From: Linanthus parryae
Lineage: Eukaryota > Streptophyta > Magnoliopsida > Ericales > Polemoniaceae
Direction of reading: 5' to 3'
DNA length: 64,000 nucleotides
NCBI GenBank assembly: GCA_023055425.1
Contig: JALGPY010000002.1
Coordinates: forward strand, 139,373,927 to 139,437,926
Part shown: positions 36,093-44,126 of the stretch, piece after piece
Layout of the letters: every line of letters begins with the position of its first letter
Position numbering within the stretch: position 1 is the stretch's first letter
Notes under the pieces: model-generated
Told to the model about the DNA's origin: nothing
Seen by the model: only the letters and a program-made list of their open reading frames with translations
Databases searched by the model: none
Program-made: the position numbers and the translations under genes

Positions 36093-36722
36093 TAGTGGCG
36101 GACGCAGGATTGTAGATGAGCGGGGGCCGGCTTATAAATATGTACGCTATTCAATAAAAAAAATTCATCGAGATGTACAAATTGTTAACAAAAAGTATGT
36201 AATGAAGACAATTTAGAACTTACTAATGAAATAGTACTACAAAAAATTGATATTTCACATCATAACTTGATTTTATAGGGACCGATATGTTCGTGCGGTA
36301 ATATATAATATAAGTATTAAAGTATAATTTGAAATTTAGTAGGATCAAATTAATTATTTAAAAATCTTGAGGGAGTTAGCTTGTACTCCCTCCGTTCCTC
36401 CAGGTTTTTCAAAAAATTATTCGGGTATTATTTGGGCATAGCGATTTGGTTAGCAAAACAATTCAAGAATTTAGTAATCTTTTCACGGTGTCGTAGAGTA
36501 AACTTTGCTCTACAATACCACAAAAAATTACTAGATTCTTGATTTTTTTTGCTAACCAAATCGCTATACCCAAATAATATCCGAATAAGTTTTTGAAGAA
36601 CCTGGGGGAACGGAGGGAGTAGTACTTATTGAAAAGCTTGACATTACTCAAAGGATCTCTTTGCAATTACGAAAGTTTGGAGGGGCCATAGCCCCCACTA
36701 GCCCCCCTTAGGTCCGCCAATG
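36093..36722. mobile_element. Non-autonomous hAT element with 8-bp target duplication
   Basis: The flanks are a perfect 8-bp duplication TCCACATC (36085-36092 and 36723-36730). Ends TAGTGGCGGAC and GTCCGCCAATG (inverted CATTGGCGGAC) match at 9 of 11 positions. AGCCCCCACTAGCCCCC near the right end is typical of this MITE type. No transposase is present. It is interrupted by a Stowaway MITE at 36386-36619. Confidence 0.8.
36386..36619. mobile_element. Stowaway-like MITE, 234 bp, near-perfect inverted repeat
   Basis: Ends CTCCCTCCGTTCC and GGAACGGAGGGAG with TA on both sides (36384-36385, 36620-36621). The two arms pair over most of the element: CCAGG, then GGGTATTATTTGGGCATAGC on the left is mirrored on the right, so the transcript could fold into a long hairpin. 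It sits inside the hAT at 36093-36722. Confidence 0.85.
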
Positions 36723-37506
36723 TCCACATCGTGTAACATTGACCGGCCATATTATATAGTGTGCAACAAATGCAAAAGAAAAAAAGTTAAGACGACGACA
36801 GTTGTTTGAACTCCAACAACAAAAATGTGGAATATGACCCAAGTCACGTTGGCTTACTGGTCTCAATGCACATTTAGTATATTACTAATAACTAGACCAG
36901 AGACTCAAATAATTTCACAATTCATTCAAATAATTTTATAATTTGCTCAACGGATATTTGTTGCGAACACCACTAGGTGATGGAGAGTGCCAACTACAAG
37001 CTACTTTTGGAATGCCTGTGGGAGAACTCCAAAACCTTCAAATAGATGTATGTTTATATAAGGAACATTATTGTTATTACATACATATTTACACTTTGAT
37101 AGGTTACAATCATAATGAACATTTTATGGTCTGTTTAGAAAAATAAGACAGAAAAGACAGAAAAGATCTGGACAAGAGCTTTGAGCGAAACATATGTTAT
37201 TCACACAAGAATAGGAAAGGGGAATGAGAAGGGACGCAAAGAAGGAAAGATAATGTTGATCAAGTCGAGACCTTTAAGAACATTGACAACATGAAACCAA
37301 CACACAAGCTTCTTAAGAAGATCGAAATTGAAAAATGTTGAAGTGATGTTTCAGGACCTAACAAATGACAGATATGATTGCTGACGTATTTAGCTACAGA
37401 AAGGGATGAAGATTGCTGTCTCATATGCAATTAAAAAACGGCCGCTTTCGTCATATCTACTTCTTGCTCTTACTTTTAGATTACTATATGCAACTCAAAT
37501 AAAATT
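36723..37506. other. Helitron A interior before the Copia insertion
   Basis: AT-rich, short frames only, nothing recognised. The 5 bp GACTT at 37507-37511 is the left target-site copy of the Copia element. Confidence 0.5.
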
Positions 37507-37511
37507 GACTT

Positions 37512-37698
37512 TGTTATAAACTGAGAGAGAAAAGGTGGAGATAAAGTATGGAGGAATCTCAAAAGCAGTTTTATTCTCTACCAAAGCACTCTTTATATAG
37601 AGTGTGGGAGCCAATGATAACCCTCTAAGAGTCAATCATTATCTACTAGGAGTCAATCATAATCTACTAGGGAATATTCATTATAATATTCCATAACA
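37512..37698 (-). repeat. 3' LTR of the Copia element
   Basis: TG...CA, 187 bp. The polypurine tract AAGGGGGAG (minus strand) abuts it at 37699-37707. It contains a TTTATATAGAGTG motif that could act as a TATA box. Confidence 0.9.
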
Positions 37699-37829
37699 CT
37701 CCCCCTTGAATATTCACTACTAGTCTGCCTCGTTAAAACCTTGTCGCGTAAAACCCAATGGGAAAAACCGCAACTAAGGAAAAAGAGTACAGACGCTAAA
37801 ACTACATCTCCCCCTCATAATAAGATACA

Positions 37830-40800
37830 TTAACGTAAAAGATCTTTTAATTGACGCATCCCACATTTTTGAACATGTATCTTCAATGTTGATGCTGGTA
37901 GTGCTTTTGTGAACAAGTCGGCTGGATTTTCACTTGAGCGTACTTGCTGGATGGAAACAACCCCCTTCCTTTGAAGCTCATGAGTAAAGAAGAACTTTGG
38001 AGATATGTGTTTAGTTCGATCACCTTTGATAAATCCTTCCTTGAGTTGGGCAATGCAGGCAGCATTATCTTCATATAATACTGTTGGGCCATCATTTTTG
38101 AAATTTAATCCACAAGCCCCTTTGACATGTTTAACCACTGATTTTAGCCACACGCATTCTCGACTAGCTTCATGGATCGCAAGAATCTCTGAGTGGTTTG
38201 ATGATGTTGCTACCATAGTTTGCTTCATCGATCTCCATGATATAGCAGTTCCTCCATAAGTGAAAACATACCCTGTTTGAGATCTTGCTTTATGTGGGTC
38301 CGACAAGTATCCAGCATCAGCATATCCAATGAGGGAGGTATTAGATCCACGAGGATAGAAAAGACCCAAGTCTGTAGTGCCACGTAGATATCGCATGATG
38401 TGTTTAACACCGTTCCAATGCCTGCGAGTAGGGTTAGAACTGTACCTAGCCAAAAGATTGACAGAAAATGCAATATCTGGCCTTGTGCAATTTGCCAAAA
38501 ACATCAAGGCACCAATTGCACTAAGGTATGGCACTTCAGGGACAAGAGGTTCCTCGTCACTCTCTTGAGGACGAAAAGGATCTTTATTAACATCAAGCGA
38601 CCTAACCACCATAGGAGTGGTTAGTGGATGTGATTTGTCCATACAAAATCTTTTAAGGACTTTTTCAGTGTAATTTGATTGATGAAGTAAAATTCCTTCA
38701 GGAAAGTGTTCAATTTGTAGACCGAGGCAAAATCTCGTCTTTCCCAAATCCTTCATCTCAAATTCCTTTTTCAAGTAAGTTGCAGTTTGGGTAATCTCTT
38801 CATGAGTTCCCACAATATTCAAGTCATCCACGTATACTGCCACTATTACAAATCCATTTGTGGACTTCTTTATGAAGATACAAGGACAAATTGGATTGTT
38901 AACAAACCTTTCTTTTAATAGGTATTCGCTCAAGCGATTGTACCACATTCGCCCCGATTGTTTTAGTCCATATAAGGATCTTTGGAGCTTAATAGAATAA
39001 GCGGTACGTGGTTTGTTTGTTTTTGGCAGTTTCAGTCCTTCAGGAACTTTCATATATATGTCACTATCAAGTGAACCATATAGATATGCTGTAACCACAT
39101 CCATCAAATGCATATCTAAATTTTCCGATGCTGCCAAACTTATTATGAATCGGAAAGTAGTTGCATCCATCACAGGCGAATATGTTTCTTCATAATCAAT
39201 GCCTGGTCTTTGCGAGAAACCTTGAGCTACAAGTCGGGCTTTGTATCTTGTAATCTCGTTTTTCTCATTTCGTTTCCGCACAAAAATCCATTTAAATCCA
39301 ATGGGTTTTACGTCATTAGGTGTTTGAACTATTGGTCCAAACACTCTACGTTTTTCTAGTGAATGTAATTCAGCCTTTATTGCCTCTTTCCACTTTGGCC
39401 AATCATCACGACGTTGACATTCTTCAATTGACAGTGGTTCGTGATCGTCATCACTTACATGTAAGGCAACGTTAAAGACAAATGTGTCATCAATGATAAT
39501 ATTATTTCGATCCCATATTTTTCCGGAATATATATAATTGATCGAGATCTCTTTATTTTCTGGTACCATATCGCCCTCTTCAGGGGCTGAATTTAGATCA
39601 ATCATTTTAGGGATATGATCACCAATTTTAATGGGATCATCAATTGTCTTTGTGGAATCTTTAGGATTCAACACAGTTGCCTGATTTGTCTTCCTTTTTC
39701 TAGGAACCAAATCTTTTGAGCCAACAAGTCTGCCACGCTTTTGGCGTGCACTAGATTCATTTGCTTGTATACTCGCATTTTGTCCTACAGGGACATCAAT
39801 CCGTGCTGGAAAATTCGCAGCCGGTATATGCGATTTTATAACTTTGCTTGTATCAACGAATGCATCAGGCATTTCGTTAGCTATGCTTTGCAATTTAAGG
39901 ATTCTCTGCACTTCGAATTCACACTGGCTAGTTCGAGGATCCAAGTGTGTTATCAAAGGAGAATTCCAAGAAATTAATTGTCGAGCTTCAGGCAGTGACA
40001 TGTCTCCCCCTAATTTCGGGAAGATCGATTCGTCAAAGTGACAATCTGCAAAGCGAGCTTGGAATAAATCCCCAGTTAAGGGTTCCAAATATCTAATAAT
40101 AGATGGAGAATCAAACCCAACATAAATACCAAGTCTACGTTGGGGACCCATCTTGTTACGTTGTGGGGGTGCAATAGGAACATGCATAGCGCACCCAAAA
40201 ACACGTAAATGAGATATATTTGGAGGTTGTCCAAGAACAAGTTGTTGGGGAGAATATTTAAGATACGCAGTGGGGCGTAAACGTATTAGTGAAGCGGCAT
40301 GTAAAACAGCATGTCCCCAAGCAGAAATGGGTAAATTAGTTTTCATCAACAATGGTTTAGCTATTAATTGAATTCTTTTAATAAAAGATTCTACTAAACC
40401 ATTTTGAGTGTGTACATGCGCGATTGGGTGCTCAACCTGTATCCCAACTGACATGCAATAGTCGTCAAATGATTGCGATGTAAATTCACCAACATTATCA
40501 AGACGAATAGATTTTATGGGATGATCAGGGAAATGTGCTCTAAGCCTTATAATCATTCCTAAAAGGCGAGCAAATGCCATATTTCGAGATGATAATAGGC
40601 ATACATGCGACCATCTTGTAGAGGCATCGAGTAGTACCATGAAATAGTAAAATGGACCAGTGGGGGGATTGATTGGTCCACAAGTATCTCCTTGAATGCG
40701 TTCCAAGAACTTAGGAGATTCAATACTAACTTTCATGGGTGATGGTCTAGCAATGTATTTTCCTTGAGAACAAGCGGTGCATGGGTATTCTTTTGGCAAA

Positions 40801-41333
40801 AGAATCTTTTTATCTTTTAGTGGATGCCCGCTTGAGTTCTCAATGATTCTTCGAATCATAACTGCGCCAGGGTGCCCAAGCCTATTATGCCAAAGCATAA
40901 AAGTTGTGGGATCTTCTTGTTTTAGGGCGACATTGACTTCAACTGCTTGAATAATTGTATGATACAATCCAGATGATAAAGCAGGAAGTTTTTCCAATAC
41001 ATGCTTTTTGCATGAAACAATGGATGTAATACACATGTACTCTACATTATTTTCATTAAGAGTTTCAATGTGGTATCCATTTTGACGAATATCTTTAAAA
41101 CTCAGCAGATTTCTATTAGATTTGCTAGAATATAATGCCTCTTTGACATGGAATGTTGTTCCACCGGGCAATATGATAGAGGCTCTTCCAGAGCCTTCAA
41201 TTAAACTGGATGTACCAGAAATTGTGTGCACATATGCTTGAATAGGGAAAATTTGCGAAAAATATTTCTTATGACGCAAAATTGTGTGAGTTGTTCCACT
41301 GTCCACCAAGCATGTGTCTTCACAAGTCATCAT
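37830..41333 (-). CDS. pol: Copia Pol polyprotein (protease, integrase, RT, RNase H), intact
   Basis: 1167 aa from ATG at 41333. Protease has LVDSGTTHTIL at residues 9-19 (catalytic Asp present). Integrase has a zinc-binding region from WHNRLGHPG (about 147) to CTACSQGK, and a catalytic triad D in GDTCGP (about 214), D in RLDNVGEF (about 277) and E in QNGLVES (about 310). RT runs about 640-900 with YVDDLNIVG at 833-841. RNase H has GYADAGY (about 1004), a Glu in SSNHSEI and an Asp in LYEDNA. Domain order protease-integrase-RT-RNase H defines Copia. Length is complete for a Pol that starts after gag. It carries out reverse transcription and integration in virus-like particles and the nucleus. 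It is separated from gag by about 180 noncoding nt ending in an acceptor-like TTTTAATTATAG. Confidence 0.95.
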   Translation of the reverse strand: MMTCEDTCLVDSGTTHTILRHKKYFSQIFPIQAYVHTISGTSSLIEGSGRASIILPGGTTFHVKEALYSSKSNRNLLSFKDIRQNGYHIETLNENNVEYMCITSIVSCKKHVLEKLPALSSGLYHTIIQAVEVNVALKQEDPTTFMLWHNRLGHPGAVMIRRIIENSSGHPLKDKKILLPKEYPCTACSQGKYIARPSPMKVSIESPKFLERIQGDTCGPINPPTGPFYYFMVLLDASTRWSHVCLLSSRNMAFARLLGMIIRLRAHFPDHPIKSIRLDNVGEFTSQSFDDYCMSVGIQVEHPIAHVHTQNGLVESFIKRIQLIAKPLLMKTNLPISAWGHAVLHAASLIRLRPTAYLKYSPQQLVLGQPPNISHLRVFGCAMHVPIAPPQRNKMGPQRRLGIYVGFDSPSIIRYLEPLTGDLFQARFADCHFDESIFPKLGGDMSLPEARQLISWNSPLITHLDPRTSQCEFEVQRILKLQSIANEMPDAFVDTSKVIKSHIPAANFPARIDVPVGQNASIQANESSARQKRGRLVGSKDLVPRKRKTNQATVLNPKDSTKTIDDPIKIGDHIPKMIDLNSAPEEGDMVPENKEISINYIYSGKIWDRNNIIIDDTFVFNVALHVSDDDHEPLSIEECQRRDDWPKWKEAIKAELHSLEKRRVFGPIVQTPNDVKPIGFKWIFVRKRNEKNEITRYKARLVAQGFSQRPGIDYEETYSPVMDATTFRFIISLAASENLDMHLMDVVTAYLYGSLDSDIYMKVPEGLKLPKTNKPRTAYSIKLQRSLYGLKQSGRMWYNRLSEYLLKERFVNNPICPCIFIKKSTNGFVIVAVYVDDLNIVGTHEEITQTATYLKKEFEMKDLGKTRFCLGLQIEHFPEGILLHQSNYTEKVLKRFCMDKSHPLTTPMVVRSLDVNKDPFRPQESDEEPLVPEVPYLSAIGALMFLANCTRPDIAFSVNLLARYSSNPTRRHWNGVKHIMRYLRGTTDLGLFYPRGSNTSLIGYADAGYLSDPHKARSQTGYVFTYGGTAISWRSMKQTMVATSSNHSEILAIHEASRECVWLKSVVKHVKGACGLNFKNDGPTVLYEDNAACIAQLKEGFIKGDRTKHISPKFFFTHELQRKGVVSIQQVRSSENPADLFTKALPASTLKIHVQKCGMRQLKDLLR

Positions 41334-41514
41334 TTATCTATAATTAAAAGAGAAATATTTGATAAGTAAAAGAAACTTCTCATATTAAAATTTCAATCCT
41401 ACTAAAAAGAAATAACAATGTCTGAAGTTCTTATCAAAGAACATTATTCATCCTAAGCTGGAATTAAAAAGAAATCAGAAATTAAATGACTTAAAAAAAA
41501 TCTAAATGAATTGT

Positions 41515-42141
41515 CTAAAGAAAATCAGGCTCTCCAAGGGGGCCATCGACTTGCGGATCAGGAGCAAAGAAGTCATCAACATCAAAACCATTGAGATCCA
41601 TTGGCTGCTCATACTCAACATGGTTTGATTCATTAAATGTAGCACTCCCATTTCTGGATGCTTGATAGAGATCAACCAAGTGTCGTGGTGTACGGCAAAC
41701 ATGTTCCCAATGGCCATCAGTTCCACATCTGCTACATTTTTGTCCCTGTTTGGGAGGTGCTTTTTCAGCAACTGCTTGTGAATTCTGATGTCTCCCACCA
41801 TTATTTCTCCTCCTGTTTTGTGGTGGTGCTCCTCTTTTGTTGATATTTGAGGGCATATGTTGTGGAGGCTCACGGTACCAAACATTGCTCTTACCATGAC
41901 TGCGTCCACGACGGCGACCATGTCTACGACCACGTCCACGACCACATGGGTTATTTTGACCACGTAAAATAGTTGCATTCGCTTCAGGGAATGCATTATT
42001 ACTCACTGCAGGGAGAGGGGTCGAGCCAGTCGGACGTTGTTCATGATTTTTCTTCAATATGACATTGTTTCTTTCCGCAACCAATAAACAAGAAATCAAT
42101 TCAGAATATTTTTTGAATCCCTTAGTTGCGGTTTTTCCCAT
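41515..42141 (-). pseudogene. gag: Copia Gag, C-terminal part with CCHC zinc knuckle and replaced N-terminus
   Basis: 208 codons. After residue 7 it shows the end of the capsid region (GFKKYSELISCLLVAERNN), then an Arg/Gly-rich block (GRGRGRRHGRRRGRSHGK) and a zinc knuckle CSRCGTDGHWEHVC (C-x2-C-x4-H-x4-C). The first residues MGKTATK come from an inverted piece of the element's own 3' end (42119-42262), not from gag. The true upstream part continues at 42263. The ORF ends 182 nt before pol in a different frame. Gag packages element RNA; without the joined N-terminal domain, function is unlikely. Confidence 0.85.
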
Positions 42142-42262
42142 TGGGTTTTACGCGACCAGGTTTTAACGAGGCAGACTAGTAGTTAATATTCAAGGGGGAG
42201 TGTTATGGAATATTATAATGAATATTCCCTAGTAGATTATGATTGACTCCTAGTAGATAATG
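42119..42262 (+). repeat. Inverted internal copy of the element's own 3' end (pol tail, polypurine tract, LTR start)
   Basis: 144 nt here are the reverse complement of 37637-37779, apart from about two substitutions (for example ACCTGG for ACCTTG, TATTAAC for TATTCAC). The copied part covers 62 bp of LTR, the polypurine tract CAAGGGGGAG and about 80 bp upstream of it. It sits in the middle of gag and is flanked on both sides by gag sequence. It explains the stop after KTLSTRSQS and the odd start MGKTATK. Self-priming or template switching during reverse transcription is a likely origin (inference). Confidence 0.85.
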
Positions 42263-42686
42263 TCTTTTCCAATAATTTCTCATCAGTGACGTTCTCGCCA
42301 CAAAGTTTTAGCAGGGATGTAATTTTGAAGAGTGCGGAGTTATAACTGTTTACCGTATTGTAATCCTGAAACCTCAGGTGTATCCAATCATAACGAGCCT
42401 GGGGGAGTAAGACAGACTTCAAGTGCTCGTAGCGCTCTTTTAAATTATTCCATAAGACGAGGGGTTCCTTAATAGTAAGGTACTCATTTTTTAAATCCTC
42501 ATCTATATGGCGGCGCAGAAATATCAACGCATCGGCGCGTTCCTTTTCGGACGCGGTATTGTCTGCTTTTATAGTATGCCCAAGGCCTTTTGAGTCTAGG
42601 TGCAATCCAGCATCAAGAGTCCACGACAAGTAATTTTTTCCAGTTATATGAAGTCCAGTGAACTCGAGCTTCGCGATGTTAGACAT
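42263..42686 (-). pseudogene. gag: Copia Gag, N-terminal part
   Basis: ATG at 42686 gives MSNIAKLEFTGLHITGKNYL, a typical start for this Copia gag type, then HIDEDLKNEYLTIKEP, LVLWNNLKERYEHLK and SLLKLCGENVTDEKLLEKT. The reading continues 8 codons into the inverted insert and stops at 42237. A short piece between LLEKT and GFKKYSEL is missing in this copy. Pseudogene status comes from this single rearrangement; the rest is open. Confidence 0.85.
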
Positions 42687-42807
42687 TGTGAATCTAAGAA
42701 AAAGAAATAGGACGAAAGTTAAATTATGAGCAAGAACAGGTACAATGATAAGTGATTTACGAAATAAATAGACAATAAAACGTAATTAAACCGCCAAATA
42801 TAGGTTA

Positions 42808-42811
<4 letters not shown>

Positions 42812-42847
<36 letters not shown>
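42812..42847. repeat. (TA)n microsatellite
   Basis: About 17 TA units in the untranslated leader of the Copia element. Confidence 0.95.
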
Positions 42848-42849
<2 letters not shown>

Positions 42850-42900
42850 TACCAACTGTATCATATAAGAAATAAAAAAAACGCATATTGTAACGTAAAA

Positions 42901-43000
42901 CTTAGCCAGATCAGATGGCTAAAGCACATGCTGATGTTTTGAGCGGCTGCGAGTTCGAATCTCAAGAGCAGCGTTTATTTTATTTTATTTTATTTTTTTT
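42901..43000 (+). repeat. tRNA-derived SINE-like unit 1 in the Copia leader
   Basis: A-box-like GATGGCTAAAGCACATG and B-box-like GAGTTCGAATCTC (42951-42963) are followed by GAGCAGCG and a TTTTATTTTA-type tail. Orientation is plus, opposite to the host Copia. I did not fold it into a cloverleaf and do not call it a tRNA gene. Confidence 0.5.
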
Positions 43001-43047
43001 ATGCCAAAAACGTAAGTATAATAAAAATAAAAGACATCGAAAGACAA

Positions 43048-43149
43048 TAAGTAGGCAGCGCCCCAGTGGTAACTCGCTGTTGCTTATGACGCCCAGATCT
43101 TGGGTTCAAACCCGCTGGCGAGCAGTTATTTTTTTTTTTATTTTTTTTT
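43048..43149 (+). repeat. tRNA-derived SINE-like unit 2 in the Copia leader
   Basis: A-box-like GCCCCAGTGGTAACTCGC and a near-perfect B box GGGTTCAAACCCG (43102-43114), then GCGAGCAG and a T-rich tail. Same plus orientation as unit 1. Confidence 0.55.
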
Positions 43150-43200
43150 GACTGATTATTAAAGTAAAAAGAGTAAAAAAAAAACATAAATATTCTCAAA

Positions 43201-43312
43201 AGAGGTGGTGGACCAGATGGTCACACACAGCTGCATAAGATAAGGCCTTTGTCAACCCTTGTTCCTGTGTTCGAGTCTGCTGGGCAGCAGCCTTTTTTTT
43301 TTTTTTTTTTTT
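43201..43312 (+). repeat. tRNA-derived SINE-like unit 3 in the Copia leader
   Basis: A-box-like GGACCAGATGGTCACACA and B-box-like GTGTTCGAGTCTG, then GGGCAGCAGCC and a T run of about 20. Same orientation as units 1 and 2; the spacing between units is about 150 bp. Confidence 0.5.
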
Positions 43313-43606
43313 GCAAACATGGTATTTGGTCACTCTCTAGATCTAATTGTAGATCGAGGTCTATGGTTTGAGCAGCCTTTTTTTTTTAAAACACAGACCA
43401 ATTTTTTTTTTTTCTTTTGGTATAAATAATAAATCGTAAACAATTTAAAGATGTATTGTTGATTTGAATCAACTTTGAAACAAGCAAGACATGTGACAAT
43501 CAAAATCGAAAATTGAGTTTTTCGTTTGATCATCTTCTTCTTGACAATATAAAATAAGTAATTAAGTTGTACCTTTGTCTTTTGATCTTCTCTTGCGGTA
43601 GAGCAA

Positions 43607-43620
43607 TCGTGCTGATAACG
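43607..43620 (-). promoter_or_regulatory. Primer-binding site of the Copia element
   Basis: On the minus strand CGTTATCAGCACGA follows the 5' LTR end directly. It is a variant of the initiator-Met-type site, sharing the core TATCAG. Confidence 0.7.
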
Positions 43621-43807
43621 TGTTATAAACTGAGAGAGAAAAGGTGGAGATAAAGTATGGAGGAATCTCAAAAGCAGTTTTATTCTCTACCAAAGCACTC
43701 TTTATATAGAGTGTGGGAGCCAATGATAACCCTCTAAGTGTCAATTATTATCTACTAGGAGTCAATCATAATCTACTAGGGAATATTCATTATAATATTC
43801 CATAACA
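43621..43807 (-). repeat. 5' LTR of the Copia element
   Basis: 187 bp, TG...CA, differs from the 3' LTR at two positions. The right target duplication GACTT is at 43808-43812. Confidence 0.9.
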
Positions 43808-44098
43808 GACTTCATCTATTTTACTCCTCGCACTAACTCTCTTGTTACCAAGTAGCTGGTCAGTAGCTCATTTCTTCGATCTTATAATTACAACTCCATT
43901 GTTTACTAGGTTGAATAACTCTATTTTGCTTAATTCCCTTTTCAGTTCATCTTAGTAATTTATTGCATCTAGCTTGCACACACTCCTCACGAGAGAAATA
44001 ATGAGTTGTGTCGTAGCACAACTAACTACTCCGAACCCCTGAATTGAAAATGATTAGTTTTGGTTTGATTATTTATTGTGTTACCCCTTGTTAAACGT

Positions 44099-44126
44099 CA
44101 CGTGCAACGCACGTGCACCAAACTAG
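44099..44126 (+). other. Helitron A 3' terminus: hairpin and CTAG
   Basis: Stem CACGTGC / GCACGTG (44099-44105 with 44109-44115), loop AAC, 11-nt tail ending CTAG at 44126, next base T. Confidence 0.85.

Larger units (their letters stand above)
37512..43807 (-). mobile_element. Young Copia element (Ale/Retrofit-like), 6.3 kb, with GACTT target duplication
   Basis: Two 187-bp LTRs (37512-37698 and 43621-43807) are flanked by GACTT on both sides (37507-37511 and 43808-43812). The LTRs differ at two positions (AGAGTC/AGTGTC and CAATCATT/CAATTATT), about 1.1 percent. With an assumed rate of 1.3e-8 per site per year this is roughly 0.4 million years. Order on the minus strand: 5' LTR, primer site, a 0.9-kb leader with three SINE-like units, gag in two pieces, pol, polypurine tract AAGGGGGAG, 3' LTR. 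Pol is open, but gag is interrupted by an inverted piece of the element itself, so autonomy is doubtful. Confidence 0.9.
6680..44126 (+). mobile_element. Helitron A (non-autonomous, plus strand, heavily interrupted)
   Basis: The 5' end reads A|TCTCTACTACTAAAAAGAG, the usual plant Helitron start. The 3' end has a 7-bp stem with loop AAC, an 11-nt spacer and CTAG, followed by T. Insertion between A and T without target duplication fits Helitrons. The element's own sequence is 6680-10207, 35485-37506 and 43813-44126. The rest is Helitron B (10208-35484) and a Copia element (37512-43807). Its own part includes a Tourist-like MITE, an hAT element and one exon-like block. I saw no Rep or helicase motif. 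The pairing of these two ends is inferred from orientation and from the absence of a better partner. Confidence 0.7.

Noticed and set aside
38005..38624. Short frames opposite the Copia RNase H
   Set aside because: Antisense shadows of the intact Pol ORF.
42901..43312. Functional tRNA genes
   Set aside because: A and B boxes are present, but bodies, tails and lengths fit SINE-like units better; no cloverleaf could be confirmed by eye.
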